NCBI RefSeq assembly: GCF_949987535.1
Contig: NW_026645859.1
Coordinates: 1-64,000 of the forward strand
Source: Balaenoptera acutorostrata
Taxonomy: Eukaryota; Chordata; Mammalia; Artiodactyla; Balaenopteridae
Reading direction: 5' to 3'
Length of the DNA stretch: 64,000 nt
Shown here: positions 10,228 through 23,302 of the stretch, piece by piece
Layout of the letters: each line of letters starts with the position of its first letter
How positions within the stretch are numbered: position 1 is the stretch's first letter
Notes under the pieces: model-generated
What the model saw: the letters and a program-made list of their open reading frames with translations, nothing else
Database searches by the model: none
What the model was told of the DNA's origin: nothing
Position numbers and translations under genes: made by a program

Positions 10228-11493
10228 GTGTCTAAACTCTTCTCCATGGCTGGACCCCCAAATAATATTCCTTTACGGGCTAAGGGGTATCTAGAGAGTG
10301 GGATAGGTTTAATAACTACCCTCACCCTAACGCGTACCCTAACCCTAACCCCTACCCTAACCCTAACGCGTACCCTAATCATAACCCGTACCCTAAACCG
10401 AGCCCTAACCCTAACACTAGCCCTAACCCTAACCCTAACCCATACCCTACGCCCTACCCGAACCCCTCCCCGAACCCGTACCCTAAGCCGTACCCTAACC
10501 CTCACCCTAACCCTAACCCTAACCCTAAGCTACCCTTGACTGCTTCTGCCTCCAATAGATTTCCTAAGCACTAGTGTTTTAAGGAACAGGTTTAAAAGAG
10601 AATCCTAATGTGATTTCTTGATAATGGGTGTGTTCCTTATCTTCTCCTCGTGTCTAAACTCTTCACCATGGCTGGACCCCCAAATAATATTCCTTTACGT
10701 GCTGAGGGGTATCTACAGAGTGGGATAGGTTTAATAACTACCCTAACCCTAACGCGTACCCTAACCCTAAACCCTACCCTAACCCTAACGCATACCCTAA
10801 TCCTAACCCGTACCCTAAACCGAGCCCTAACCCTAACACTAGCGCTAACCCTAACTGTAACCCATAGCCTACGCCCTATCCGAACCCCTCCCCGAACCCG
10901 TACCCTAAGCCGTACCCTAACCCTCACCCTAACCCTAACCCTAACCCTAAGCTACCCTTGACGGCTTCTGCCTCCAATAGATTTCCTAAGCACTAGTGTT
11001 TTAAGGAACAGGTTAAAAAGAGAATCCTAATGTGATTTCTTGATAATGGGTGTGTTCCTTATCTTCTCCTCGTGTCTAAACTCTTCTCCATGGCTGGACC
11101 CCCAAATAATATTCCTTTACGTGCTAAGGGGTATCTAGAGAGTGGGATAGGTTTAATAACTACCCTCACCCTAACGCGTACCCTAACCCTAACCACTACC
11201 CTAACACTAACGCGTACCCTAATCCTAACCCGTACCCTAAACCGAGCCCTAACCCTAACTCTAACCCTAACCCTAACCCTAACCCATACCCTATGCCCTA
11301 CCCGAATCCCTCCCCAAACCCGTACCCTAAGCCGTACCCTAACCCTCACCCTAACCCTAACCCTAACCCTAAGCTACCCTTGACTGCTTCTGCCTCCAAT
11401 AGATTTCCTAAGCACTAGTGTTTTAAGGAACAGTTTAAAAAGAGAATCATATAGTGATTTCTTGATAATGGGTGTGTTCCTTATCTTCTCCTC
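10228..11493 (+). repeat. Three monomers, including one T unit
   Basis: The units start at 10228, 10650 (T) and 11072. Together with the second half of 9806 and the first half of 11494 they form the four-monomer stretch that has no counterpart in the left-edge copy. The T unit has private ACGGCTTCTG and CTAACTGTAACCC. The 11072 unit carries AACTCTAACC and TATGCCCTA. Confidence 0.75.
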
Positions 11494-12759
11494 GTGTCTA
11501 TACTCTTCTCCATGGCTGGACCCCCAAATAATATTCCTTTACGTGCTAAGGGGTATCTAGAGAGTGGGATAGGTTTAATAACTACCCTCACGCTAAAGCG
11601 TACCCTAACCCTAACCACTACCCTAACACTAACGCGTACCCTAATCCTAACCCGTACCCTAAACCGAGCCCTAACCCTAACTCTAACCCTAACCCTAACC
11701 CTAACCCATACCCTATGCCCTACCCGAATCCCTCCCCGAACCCGTACCCTAAGCCGTACCCTAACCCTCACCCTAACCCTAACCCTAACCCTAAGCTACC
11801 CTTGACTGCTTCTGCCTCCAATAGATTTCCTAAGCATTAGTGTTTTAAGGAACAGGTTAAAAAGAGAATCCTAATGTGATTTCTTGATAATGGGTGTGTT
11901 CCTTATCTTCTCCTCGTGTCTAAACTCTTCTCCATGGCTGGACCCCCAAATAATATTCCTTTACGTGCTAAGGGGTATCTAGAGAGTGGGATAGGTTTAA
12001 TAACTACCCTCACCATAACGCGTACCCTAACCCTAACCCCTACCCTAACACTAACGCGTACCATAATCCTAACCCGTACCCTAAACCGAGCCCTAACCCT
12101 AACACTAACCCTAACCCTAACCCTAACCCATACCCTACGCCCTACCCGAACCACTCCCCGAACCCGTACCCTAAGCCGTACCCTAACCCTCACCCTAACC
12201 CTAACCCTAACCCTAAGCTACCCTTGACTGCTTCTGCCTCCAATAGATTTCCTAAGCACTAGTGTTTTAAGGAACAGGTTAAAAAGAGAATCATAATGTG
12301 ATTTCTTGATAATGGGTGTGTTCCTTATCTTCTCCTAGTGTCTAAACTCTTCTCCATGGCTGGACCCCCAAATAATATTCCTTTACGTGCTAAGGGGTAT
12401 CTAGAGAGTGGGATAGGTTTAATAACTACCCTCACCCTAACGCGTACCCTAACCCTAACCACTACCCTAACCCTAACGCGTACCCTAATCATAACCCGTA
12501 CCCTAAACCGAGCCCTAACCCTAACACTAGCCCTAACCCTAACCCTAACCCATACCCTACGCCCTACCCGAACCCCTCCCCGAACCCGTACCCTAAGCCG
12601 TACCCTAACCCTCACCCTCAGCCTAACCCTAACCCTAAGCTACCCTTGACTGCTTCTGCCTCCAATAGATTTCCTAAGCACTAGTGATTTAAGGAACAGG
12701 TCAAAAAGAGAATCCTAATGTGATTTCTTCATAATGGGTGTGTTCCTTAACTTCTCCTC
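11494..12759 (+). repeat. Monomers K-like, M and a third unit
   Basis: The 11494 unit begins as K (ACGCTAAAGCG) and ends with AACTCTAACC, TATGCCCTA and a CATTAGTG tail. From that second half through 14868 the units follow the same order as the stretch from the second half of 3905 through 7277, about 7590 bp away. The 12338 unit carries CCTCAGCCTAACC and a tail with AGTGATTTAAGG. The latter is also seen after 2640 and 4748. Confidence 0.8.
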
Positions 12760-14868
12760 GTGTCTAAACTCTTCTCCATGGCTGGACCCCCAAATAATAT
12801 TCCTTTACGTGCTAAGGGGTATCTAGAGAGTGGGATAAGTTTAATAACTAACCTCACCCTATCGCGTACCCTAACCCTAAACCCTACCCTAACACTAACG
12901 CGTACCCTAATCCTAACCCGTACCCTAAACCGAGCCCTAACCCTAACACTAACCCTAACCCTAACCCTAACCCATACCCTACGCCCTACCCGAACCCCTC
13001 CCCGAACCCATACCCTAAGCCATACCCTAACCCTCACCCTAACCCTAACCCTAACCCTAAGCTACCCTTGACTGCTTCTGCCTCCAATAGATTTCGTAAG
13101 CACTAGTGTTTTAAGGAACAGGTTTAAAAGAGAATCCTAATGTGATTTCGTGATAATGGGTGTGTTCCTTATCTTCTCCTAGTTTCTAAACTCTTCTCCA
13201 TGGCTGGACCCCCAATAATATTCCTGTACGTGCTAAGGGGTATCTAGAGAGTGGGATAGGTTTAATAACTACCCTCACCCTAACGCGTACCCTAACCCTA
13301 ACCCCTACCCTAACCCTAACGCGTACCCTAATCCTTACCCGTACCCTAAACCGAGCCCTAACACTAACACAAGCCCTAACCCTAAACCTAACCCATACCC
13401 TACGCCCTACCCGAACCCCTCCCCGAACCCGTACCCTAAGCCGTACCCTAACCCTCACCCTAACACTAACCCTAACCCTAAGCTACCCTTGACTGCTTCT
13501 GCCTCAAATAGATATCCTAAGCACTAGTGTTTTAAGGAACAGTTTAGAAAGAGAATCATCTTGTGATTTCTTGATAATGGGTGTGTTCCTTATCTTCTCC
13601 TAGTGTCTAAACTCTTCTCCATGGCTGGACCCCCAAATAATATTCCTTTACGTGCTAAGGGGTATCTAGAGAGTGGGATAGGTTTAATAACTACCCTCAC
13701 GCTAAAGCGTACCCTAACCCTAACCACTACCCTAACACTAACGCGTACCCTAATCCTAACCCGTACCCTAAACCGAGCCCTAAACCTAACACTAACCCTA
13801 ACCCTAACCCTAACCCATACCCTACGACCTACCCGAATCCCTCCCCGAACCCGTACCCTAAGCCGTACCCTAACCCTCACCCTAACCCTAACCCTAACCC
13901 TAAGCTACCCTTGACTGCTTCTGCCTCCAATAGATTTCCTAAGCACTAGTGTTTTAAGGAACAGGTTAAAAAGAGAATACTAATGTGATTTCTTGATAAT
14001 GGGTGTGTTCCTTATCTTCTCCTCGTGTCTAAACTCTTCTCCATGGCTGGACCCCCAAATAATATTCCTTTACGTGCTAAGGGGTATCTAGAGAGTGGGA
14101 TAGGTTTAATAACTACCCTCACCATAACGCGTACCCTAACCCTAACCCCTACCCTAACCCTAACGCGTACCCTAATCCTAACCCGTACCCTAAACCGAGC
14201 CCTAACCCTAACACTAACCCTAACCCTAACCCTAACCCATACCCTACGCCCTACCCGAACCCCTCCCCGAACCCGTACCCTAAGCCGTACCCTAACCCTC
14301 ACCCTAACCCTAACCCTAACCCTAAGCTACCCTTGACTGCTTCTGCCTCCAATAGATTTCCTAAGCACTAGTGTTTTAAGGAACAGGTTAAAAAGAGAAT
14401 CCTAATGTGATTTCTTGATAATGGGTGTGTTCCTTATCTTCTCCTCGTGTCTAAACTCTTCACCATGGCTGGACCCCCAAATAATATTCCTTTACGTGCT
14501 AAGGGGTATCTACAGAGTGGGATAGGTTTAATAACTACCCTAACCCTAACGCGTACCCTAACCCTAAACCCTACCCTAACCCTAACACATACCCTAATCC
14601 TAACCCGTACCCTAAACCTAGCCCTAACCCTAACACTAGCGCTAACCCTAACCCTAACCCATAGCCTACGCCCTATCCGAACCCCTCCCCGAACCCGTAC
14701 CCTATGCCGTACCCTAACCCTCACCCTAACCCTAACCCTAACCCTAAGCTACCCTTGACTGCTTCTGCCTCCAATAGATTTCCTAAGCACTAGTGTTTTA
14801 AGGAACAGGTTAAAAAGAGAATCATATTGTGATTTCTTGATAATGGGTGTGTTCCTTATCTTCTCCTC

Positions 14869-15290
14869 GTGTCTAAACTCTTCTCCATGGCTGGACCCCT
14901 AAATAATATTCCTTTACGTGCTAAGGGGTATCTAGAGAGTGGGATAGGTTTAATAACTACCCTCACCCTAACGCGTACCCTAACCCTAACCCCTACCCTA
15001 ACCCTAACGCGTACCCTAATCCTAACCCGTACCCTAAACCGAGCCCTAACCCTAACACTAGCCCTAACCCTAACCCTAACCCATACCATACGCCCTACCC
15101 GAACCCCTCCCCGAACCCGAACCCTAAGCCATACCCTAACCCTCACCCTAACCCTAACCCTAACCCTAAGCTACCCTTGACTGCTTCTGCCTCCAATAGA
15201 TTTCCTAAGCACTAGTGTTTTAAGGAACAGGTTAAAAAGAGAATCCTAATGTGATTTCTTGATAATGGGTGTGTTCCTTATCTTCTCCTC
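14869..15290 (+). repeat. R-family monomer (representative)
   Basis: R units read GGACCCCTAAATAAT and usually CCATACCATACGCC. Eleven copies start at 14869, 18665, 25834, 30474, 33005, 38910, 43550, 45237, 50299, 51986 and 57471. Those at 25834, 30474, 38910, 43550 and 50299 also share CTCGCGTCTAAAC and CCGTACTCTAAACC, so they form a sub-lineage. The units at 45237 and 51986 form another, with GAGGCCTAACC. Confidence 0.87.
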
Positions 15291-15712
15291 GTGTCTAAAC
15301 TCTTCTCCATGGCTGGACCCCCAAATAATATTCCTTTACGTGCTAAGGGGTATCTAGAGAGTGGGATAAGTTTAATAACTAACCTCACCCTATCGCGTAA
15401 CTTAACCCTAACCCCTACCCTAACACTAACGCGTACCCTAATCCTAACCCGTACCCTAAACCGAGCCCTAACCCTAACACTAACCCTAACCCTAACCCTA
15501 ACCCATACCCTACGCCCTACCCTAACCCCTCCCCGAACCCGAACCCTAAGCCATACCCTAACCCTCACCCTAACCCTAACCCTAACCCTAAGCTACCCTT
15601 GACTGCTTCTGCCTCCAATAGATTTCCTAAGCACTAGTGTTTTAAGGAACAGGTTAAAAAGAGAATCCTAATGTGATTTCGTGATAATGGGTGTGTTCCT
15701 TATCTTCTCCTA
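15291..15712 (+). repeat. S-family monomer (representative)
   Basis: S units read GGGATAAGTTTAATAACTAA and then CACCCTATCGCG. I count 16 copies, for example 3062, 5169, 12760, 20351, 26256, 30896, 33427, 39332, 43972, 45658, 47345, 50721, 52408, 54095 and 57893. The units at 15291, 20351 and 33427 look identical. They are the likely site of an exchange that changed the array by 12 monomers. Confidence 0.88.
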
Positions 15713-16133
15713 GTGTCTAAACTCTTCTCCATGGCTGGACCCCCAATAATATTCCTGTACGTGCTAAGGGGTATCTAGAGAGTGGGATAGGTTTAATAAC
15801 TACCCTCACCCTAACGCGTACCCTAACCCTAACCCCTACCCTAACCCTAACGCGTACCCTAATCCTAACCCGTACCCTAAAACGAGCCCTAACCCGAACA
15901 CTAGCCCTAACCCTAAACCTAACCCATACCCTACGCCCTACCCGAACCCCTCCCCGAACCCGTACCCTAAGCCGTACCCTAACCCTCACCCTAACCCTAA
16001 CCCTAACCCTAAGCTACCCTTGACTGCTTCTGCCTCAAATAGATTTCCTAAGCACTAGTGTTTTAAGGAACAGTTTAAAAAGAGAATCATATTGTGATTT
16101 CTTGATAATGGGTGTGTTCCTTATCTTCTCCTA
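15713..16133 (+). repeat. D-family monomer (representative, 421 bp)
   Basis: D units lost one A in the CCCCCAAATAAT stretch, giving CCCCCAATAATATT, and read TTCCTGTACG where others read TTCCTTTACG. The preceding linker reads TTTCGTGATAATGG and the unit's own tail usually reads GCCTCAAATAG. I count 27 copies, among them 532, 3484, 5591, 8542, 13182, 16978, 19508, 20773, 22038 and 62110. At least 25 are followed directly by a K unit. Confidence 0.9.
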
Positions 16134-16555
16134 GTGTCTAAACTCTTCTCCATGGCTGGACCCCCAAATAATATTCCTTTACGTGCTAAGGGGTATCTAG
16201 AGAGTGGGATAGGTTTAATAACTACCCTCACGCTAAAGCGTACCCTAACCCTAACCACTACCCTAACACTAACGCGTACCCTAATCCTAACCCGTACCCT
16301 AAACCGAGCCCTAACCCTAACACTAACCCTAACCCTAACCCTAAACCATACCCTACGCCCTACCCGAATCCCTCCCCGAACCCGTACCCTAAGCCGTACC
16401 CTAACCCTCACCCTAACCCTAACCCTAACCCTAAGCTACCCTTGACTGCTTCTGCCTCCAATAGATTTCCTAAGCACTAGTGTTTTAAGGAACAGGTTAA
16501 AAAGAGAATCCTAATGTGATTTCTTGATAATGGGTGTGTTCCTTATCTTCTCCTC
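16134..16555 (+). repeat. K-family monomer (representative)
   Basis: K units are marked by ACGCTAAAGCGTACC at the start of the hexamer block and by CCACTACCCTAACACTAA a little further on. Most also read CCCGAATCCC. I count about 31 copies, for example 953, 7700, 8962, 13603, 17399, 19929, 21194, 22459, 34270, 48611 and 63375. Most follow a D unit. Confidence 0.9.
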
Positions 16556-16977
16556 GTGTCTAAACTCTTCTCCATGGCTGGACCCCCAAATAATATTCCT
16601 TTACGTGCTAAGGGGTACCTAGAGAGTGGGATAGGTTTAATATCTACCCTCACCATAACGCGTACCCTAAACCTAACCCCTACCCTAACCCTAACGCGTA
16701 CCCTAATCCTAACCCGTACCCTAAACCGAGCCCTAACCCTAACACTAACCCTAACCCTAACCCTAACCCATACCCTACGCCCTACCCGAACCCCTCCCCG
16801 AACCCGAACCCTAAGCCATACCCTAACCCTCACCCTAACCCTAACCCTAACCCTAAGCTACCCTTGACTGCTTCTGCCTCCAATAGATTTCCTAAGCACT
16901 AGTGTTTTAAGGAACAGGTTAAAAAGAGAATCCTAATGTGATTTCGTGATAATGGGTGTGTTCCTTATCTTCTCCTA
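16556..16977 (+). repeat. M-prime monomer (representative)
   Basis: This derivative of M reads GGGGTACCTAG (or ATGGGTACCTAG), AATATCTACC, CACCATAACG and AAACCTAACC. It is the third member of the D-K-M trimers. Copies include 17821, 19086, 21616, 22881, 27521, 34692, 35957, 40597, 59158, 60423, 61688, 62953 and the partial unit at 63797. Confidence 0.88.
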
Positions 16978-18242
16978 GTGTCTAAACTCTTCTCCATGGC
17001 TGGACCCCCAATAATATTCCTGTACGTGCTAAGGGGTATCTAGAGAGTGGGATAGGTTTAATAGCTACCCTCACCCTAACGCGTACCCTAACCCTAACCC
17101 CTACCCTAACCCTAACGCGTACCCTAATCCTAACCCGTACCCTAAACCGAGCCCTAACCCGAACACTAGCCCTAACCCTAAACCTAACCCATACCCTACG
17201 CCCTACCCGAACCCGTCCCCGAACCCGTACCCTAAGCCGTACCCTAACCCTCACCCTAACCCTAACCCTAACCCTAAGCTACCCTTGACTGCTTCTGCCT
17301 CAAATAGATTTCCTAAGCACTAGTGTTTTAAGGAACAGTTTAAAAAGAGAATCATATTGTGATTTCTTGATAATGGGTGTGTTCCTTATCTTCTCCTAGT
17401 GTCTAAACTCTTCTCCATGGCTGGACCCCCAAATAATATTCCTTTACGTGCTAAGGGGTATCTAGAGAGTGGGATAGGTTTAATAACTACCCTCACGCTA
17501 AAGCGTACCCTAACCCTAACCACTACCCTAACACTAACGCGTACCCTAATCCTAACCCGTACCCTAAACCGAGCCCTAACCCTAACACTAACCCTAACCC
17601 TAACCCTAACCCATACCCTACGCCCTACCCGAATCCCTCCCCGCACCCGTACCCTAAGCCGTACCCTAACCCTCACCCTAACCCTAACCCTAACCCTAAG
17701 CTACCCTTGACTGCTTCTGCCTCCAATAGATTTCCTAAGCACTAGTGTTTTAAGGAACAGGTTAAAAAGAGAATCCTAATGTGATTTCTTGATAATGGGT
17801 GTGTTCCTTATCTTCTCCTCGTGTCTAAACTCTTCTCCATGGCTGGACCCCCAAATAATATTCCTTTACGTGCTAATGGGTACCTAGAGAGTGGGATAGG
17901 TTTAATATCTACCCTCACCATAACGCGTACCCTAAACCTAACCCCTACCCTAACCCTAACGCGTACCCTAATCCTAACCCGTACCCTAAACCGAGCCCTA
18001 ACCCTAACACTAACCCTAACCCTAACCCTAACCCATACCCTACGCCCTACCCGAACCCCTCCCCGAACCCGTACCCTAAGCCGTACCCTAACCCTCACCC
18101 TAACCCTAACCCTAACCCTAAGCTACCCTTGACTGCTTCTGCCTCCAATAGATTTCCTAAGCACTAGTGTTTTAAGGAACAGGTTAAAAAGAGAATCCTA
18201 ATGTGATTTCTTGATAATGGGTGTGTTCCTTATCTTCTCCTC
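16978..18242 (+). repeat. D-K-M trimer (1265 bp)
   Basis: Second trimer in tandem. The D unit reads AATAGCTACC, which is shared with the D units at 19508, 22038 and 35114. The M' unit reads ATGGGTACC. Confidence 0.8.
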
Positions 18243-18664
18243 GTGTCTAAACTCTTCACCATGGCTGGACCCCCAAATAATATTCCTTTACGTGCTAAGG
18301 GGTATCTACAGAGTGGGATAGGTTTAATAACTACCCTAACCCTAACGCGTACCCTAACCCTAAACCCTACCCTAACCCTAACGCATACCCTAATCCTAAC
18401 CCGTACCCTAAACCTAGCCCTAACCCTAACACTAGCGCTAACCCTAACCCTAACCCATAGCCTACGCCCTATCCGAACCCCTCCCCGAACCCGTACCCTA
18501 TGCCGTACCCTAACCCTCACCCTAACCCTAACCCTAACCCTAAGCTACCCTTGACTGCTTCTGCCTCCAATAGATTTCCTAAGCACTAGTGTTTTAAGGA
18601 ACAGGTTAAAAAGAGAATCATATTGTGATTTCTTGATAATGGGTGTGTTCCTTATCTTCTCCTC

Positions 18665-19085
18665 GTGTCTAAACTCTTCTCCATGGCTGGACCCCTAAAT
18701 AATATTCCTTTACGTGCTAAGGGGTATCTAGAGATGGGATAGGTTTAATAACTACCCTCACCCTAACGCGTACCCTAACCCTAACCCCTACCCTAACCCT
18801 AACGCGTACCCTAATCCTAACCCGTACCCTAAACCGAGCCCTAACCCTAACACTAGCCCTAACCCTAACCCTAACCCATACCATACGCCCTACCCGAACC
18901 CCTCCCCGAACCCGAACCCTAAGCCATACCCTAACCCTCACCCTAACCCTAACCCTAACCCTAAGCTACCCTTGACTGCTTCTGCCTCCAATAGATTTCC
19001 TAAGCACTAGTGTTTTAAGGAACAGGTTAAAAAGAGAATCCTAATGTGATTTCTTGATAATGGGTGTGTTCCTTATCTTCTCCTC
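18665..19085 (+). repeat. R monomer with a private linker deletion
   Basis: This unit reads CTAGAGATGGGATAGG near 18728, one base short of the usual CTAGAGAGTGGG. The change is seen only here and makes a useful unique marker for assembly checks. Confidence 0.85.
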
Positions 19086-20772
19086 GTGTCTAAACTCTTC
19101 TCCATGGCTGGACCCCCAAATAATATTCCTTTACGTGCTAAGGGGTACCTAGAGAGTGGGATAGGTTTAATATCTACCCTCACCATAACGCGTACCCTAA
19201 ACCTAACCCCTACCCTAACCCTAACGCGTACCCTAATCCTAACCCGTACCCTAAACCGAGCCCTAACCCTAACACTAACCCTAACCCTAACCCTAACCCA
19301 TACCCTACGCCCTACCCGAACCCCTCCCCGAACCCGAACCCTAAGCCATACCCTAACCCTCACCCTAACCCTAACCCTAACCCTAAGCTACCCTTGACTG
19401 CTTCTGCCTCCAATAGATTTCCTAAGCACTAGTGTTTTAAGGAACAGGTTAAAAAGAGAATCCTAATGTGATTTCGTGATAATGGGTGTGTTCCTTATCT
19501 TCTCCTAGTGTCTAAACTCTTCTCCATGGCTGGACCCCCAATAATATTCCTGTACGTGCTAAGGGGTATCTAGAGAGTGGGATAGGTTTAATAGCTACCC
19601 TCACCCTAACGCGTACCCTAACCCTAACCCCTACCCTAACCCTAACGCGTACCCTAATCCTAACCCGTACCCTAAACCGAGCCCTAACCCGAACACTAGC
19701 CCTAACCCTAAACCTAACCCATACCCTACGCCCTACCCGAACCCCTCCCCGAACCCGTACCCTAAGCCGTACCCTAACCCTCACCCTATCCCTAACCCTA
19801 ACCCTAAGCTACCCTTGACTGCTTCTGCCTCAAATAGATTTCCTAAGCACTAGTGTTTTAAGGAACAGTTTAAAAAGAGAATCATATTGTGATTTCTTGA
19901 TAATGGGTGTGTTCCTTATCTTCTCCTAGTGTCTAAACTCTTCTCCATGGCTGGACCCCCAAATAATATTCCTTTACGTGCTAAGGGGTATCTAGAGAGT
20001 GGGATAGGTTTAATAACTACCCTCACGCTAAAGCGTACCCTAACCCTAACCACTACCCTAACACTAACGCGTACCCTAATCCTAACCCGTACCCTAAACC
20101 GAGCCCTAACCCTAACACTAACCCTAACCCTAACCCTAACCCATACCCTACGCCCTACCCGAATCCCTCCCCGAACCCGTACCCTAAGCCGTACCCTAAC
20201 CCTCACCCTAACCCTAACCCTAACCCTAAGCTACCCTTGACTGCTTCTGCCTCCAATAGATTTCCTAAGCACTAGTGTTTTAAGGAACAGGTTAAAAAGA
20301 GAATCCTAATGTGATTTCTTGATAATGGGTGTGTTCCTTATCTTCTCCTCGTGTCTAAACTCTTCTCCATGGCTGGACCCCCAAATAATATTCCTTTACG
20401 TGCTAAGGGGTATCTAGAGAGTGGGATAAGTTTAATAACTAACCTCACCCTATCGCGTAACTTAACCCTAACCCCTACCCTAACACTAACGCGTACCCTA
20501 ATCCTAACCCGTACCCTAAACCGAGCCCTAACCCTAACACTAACCCTAACCCTAACCCTAACCCATACCCTACGCCCTACCCTAACCCCTCCCCGAACCC
20601 GAACCCTAAGCCATACCCTAACCCTCACCCTAACCCTAACCCTAACCCTAAGCTACCCTTGACTGCTTCTGCCTCCAATAGATTTCCTAAGCACTAGTGT
20701 TTTAAGGAACAGGTTAAAAAGAGAATCCTAATGTGATTTCGTGATAATGGGTGTGTTCCTTATCTTCTCCTA

Positions 20773-22037
20773 GTGTCTAAACTCTTCTCCATGGCTGGAC
20801 CCCCAATAATATTCCTGTACGTGCTAAGGGGTATCTAGAGAGTGGGATAGGTTTAATAACTACCCTCACCCTAACGCGTACCCTAACCCTAACCCCTACC
20901 CTAACCCTAACGCGTACCCTAATCCTAACCCGTACCCTAAACCGAGCCCTAACCCGAAAACTAGCCCTAACCCTAAACCTAACCCATACCCTACGCCCTA
21001 CCCGAACCCCTCCCCGAACCCGTACCCTAAGCCGTACCCTAACCCTCACCCTAACCCTAACCCTAACCCTAAGCTACCCTTGACTGCTTCTGCCTCAAAT
21101 AGATTTCCTAAGCACTAGTGTTTTAAGGAACAGTTTAAAAAGAGAATCATATTGTGATTTCTTGATAATGGGTGTGTTCCTTATCTTCTCCTAGTGTCTA
21201 AACTCTTCTCCATGGCTGGACCCCCAAATAATATTCCTTTACGTGCTAAGGGGTATCTAGAGAGTGGGATAGGTTTAATAACTACCCTCACGCTAAAGCG
21301 TACCCTAACCCTAACCACTACCCTAACACTAACGCGTACCCTAATCCTAACCCGTACCCTAAACCGAGCCCTAACCCTAACACTAACCCTAACCCTAACC
21401 CTAACCCATACCCTACGCCCTACCCGAATCCCTCCCCGAACCCGTACCCTAAGCCGTACCCTAACCCTCACCCTAACCCTAACCCTAACCCTAAGCTACC
21501 CTTGACTGCTTCTGCCTCCAATAGATTTCCTAAGCACTAGTGTTTTAAGGAACAGGTTAAAAAGAGAATCCTAATGTGATTTCTTGATAATGGGTGTGTT
21601 CCTTATCTTCTCCTCGTGTCTAAACTCTTCTCCATGGCTGGACCCCCAAATAATATTCCTTTACGTGCTAAGGGGTACCTAGAGAGTGGGATAGGTTTAA
21701 TATCTACCCTCACCATAACGCGTACCCTAAACCTAACCCCTACCCTAACCCTAACGCGTACCCTAATCCTAACCCGTACCCTAAACCGAGCCCTAACCCT
21801 AACACTAACCCTAACCCTAACCCTAACCCATACCCTACGCCCTACCCGAACCCCTCCCCGAACCCGAACCCTAAGCCATACCCTAACCCTCACCCTAACC
21901 CTAACCCTAACCCTAAGCTACCCTTGACTGCTTCTGCCTCCAATAGATTTCCTAAGCACTAGTGTTTTAAGGAACAGGTTAAAAAGAGAATCCTAATGTG
22001 ATTTCGTGATAATGGGTGTGTTCCTTATCTTCTCCTA
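20773..22037 (+). repeat. D-K-M trimer (1265 bp)
   Basis: Its D unit carries CCCGAAAACTAG, shared only with the trimer at 33849. The two are the same unit in copies A and B. Confidence 0.8.
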
Positions 22038-23302
22038 GTGTCTAAACTCTTCTCCATGGATGGACCCCCAATAATATTCCTGTACGTGCTAAGGGGTATC
22101 TAGAGAGTGGGATAGGTTTAATAGCTACCCTCACCCTAACGCGTACCCTAACCCTAACCCCTACCCTAACCCTAACGCGTACCCTAATCCTAACCCGTAC
22201 CCTAAACCGAGCCCTAACCCGAACACTAGCCCTAACCCTAAACCTAACCCATACCCTACGCCCTACCCGAACCCCTCCCCGAACCCGTACCCTAAGCCGT
22301 ACCCTAACCCTCACCCTAACCCTAACCCTAACCCTAAGCTACCCTTGACTGCTTCTGCCTCAAATAGATTTCCTAAGCACTAGTGTTTTAAGGAACAGTT
22401 TAAAAAGAGAATCATATTGTGATTTCTTGATAATGGGTGTGTTCCTTATCTTCTCCTAGTGTCTAAACTCTTCTCCATGGCTGGACCCCCAAATAATATT
22501 CCTTTACGTGCTAAGGGGTATCTAGAGAGTGGGATAGGTTTAATAACTACCCTCACGCTAAAGCGTACCCTAACCCTAACCACTACCCTAACACTAACGC
22601 GTACCCTAATCCTAACCCGTACCCTAAACCGAGCCCTAACCCTAACACTAACCCTAACCCTAACCCTAACCCATACCCTACGCCCTACCCGAATCCCTCC
22701 CCGAACCCGTACCCTAAGCCGTACCCTAACCCTCACCCTAACCCTAACCCTAACCCTAAGCTACCCTTGACTGCTTCTGCCTCCAATAGATTTCCTAAGC
22801 ACTAGTGTTTTAAGGAACAGGTTAAAAAGAGAATCCTAATGTGATTTCTTGATAATGGGTGTGTTCCTTATCTTCTCCTCGTGTCTAAACTCTTCTCCAT
22901 GGCTGGACCCCCAAATAATATTCCTTTACGTGCTAATGGGTACCTAGAGAGTGGGATAGGTTTAATATCTACCCTCACCATAACGCGTACCCTAAACCTA
23001 ACCCCTACCCTAACCCTAACGCGTACCCTAATCCTAACCCGTACCCTAAACCGAGCCCTAACCCTAACACTAACCCTAACCCTAACCCTAACCCATACCC
23101 TACGCCCTACCCGAACCCCTCCCCGAACCCGTACCCTAAGCCGTACCCTAACCCTCACCCTAACCCTAACCCTAACCCTAAGCTACCCTTGACTGCTTCT
23201 GCCTCCAATAGATTTCCTAAGCACTAGTGCTTTAAGGAACAGGTTAAAAAGAGAATCCTAATGTGATTTCTTGATAATGGGTGTGTTCCTTATCTTCTCC
23301 TC
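22038..23302 (+). repeat. D-K-M trimer (1265 bp)
   Basis: Its D unit reads CCATGGATGG, as do those at 35114, 58315 and 62110. Its M' unit ends with AGTGCTTTAAGG and opens the 11-monomer repeat. Confidence 0.8.

Larger units (their letters stand above)
15713..16977 (+). repeat. D-K-M trimer (1265 bp)
   Basis: Three units (421, 422 and 422 bp) in the order D, K, M'. The same trimer follows directly at 16978. Confidence 0.8.
15291..20350 (+). repeat. 12-monomer stretch present in copy A only
   Basis: The unit order is S D K M' D K M' T R M' D K. Copy B has the S unit (33427) followed directly by the equivalent of the 20773 unit, shown by the shared CCCGAAAACTAG at about 20954 and 34030. The 12 units were either lost from copy B by exchange between the identical S units, or gained in copy A. 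The first eight units also resemble the eight starting at 20351 (offset 5060). Confidence 0.78.
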
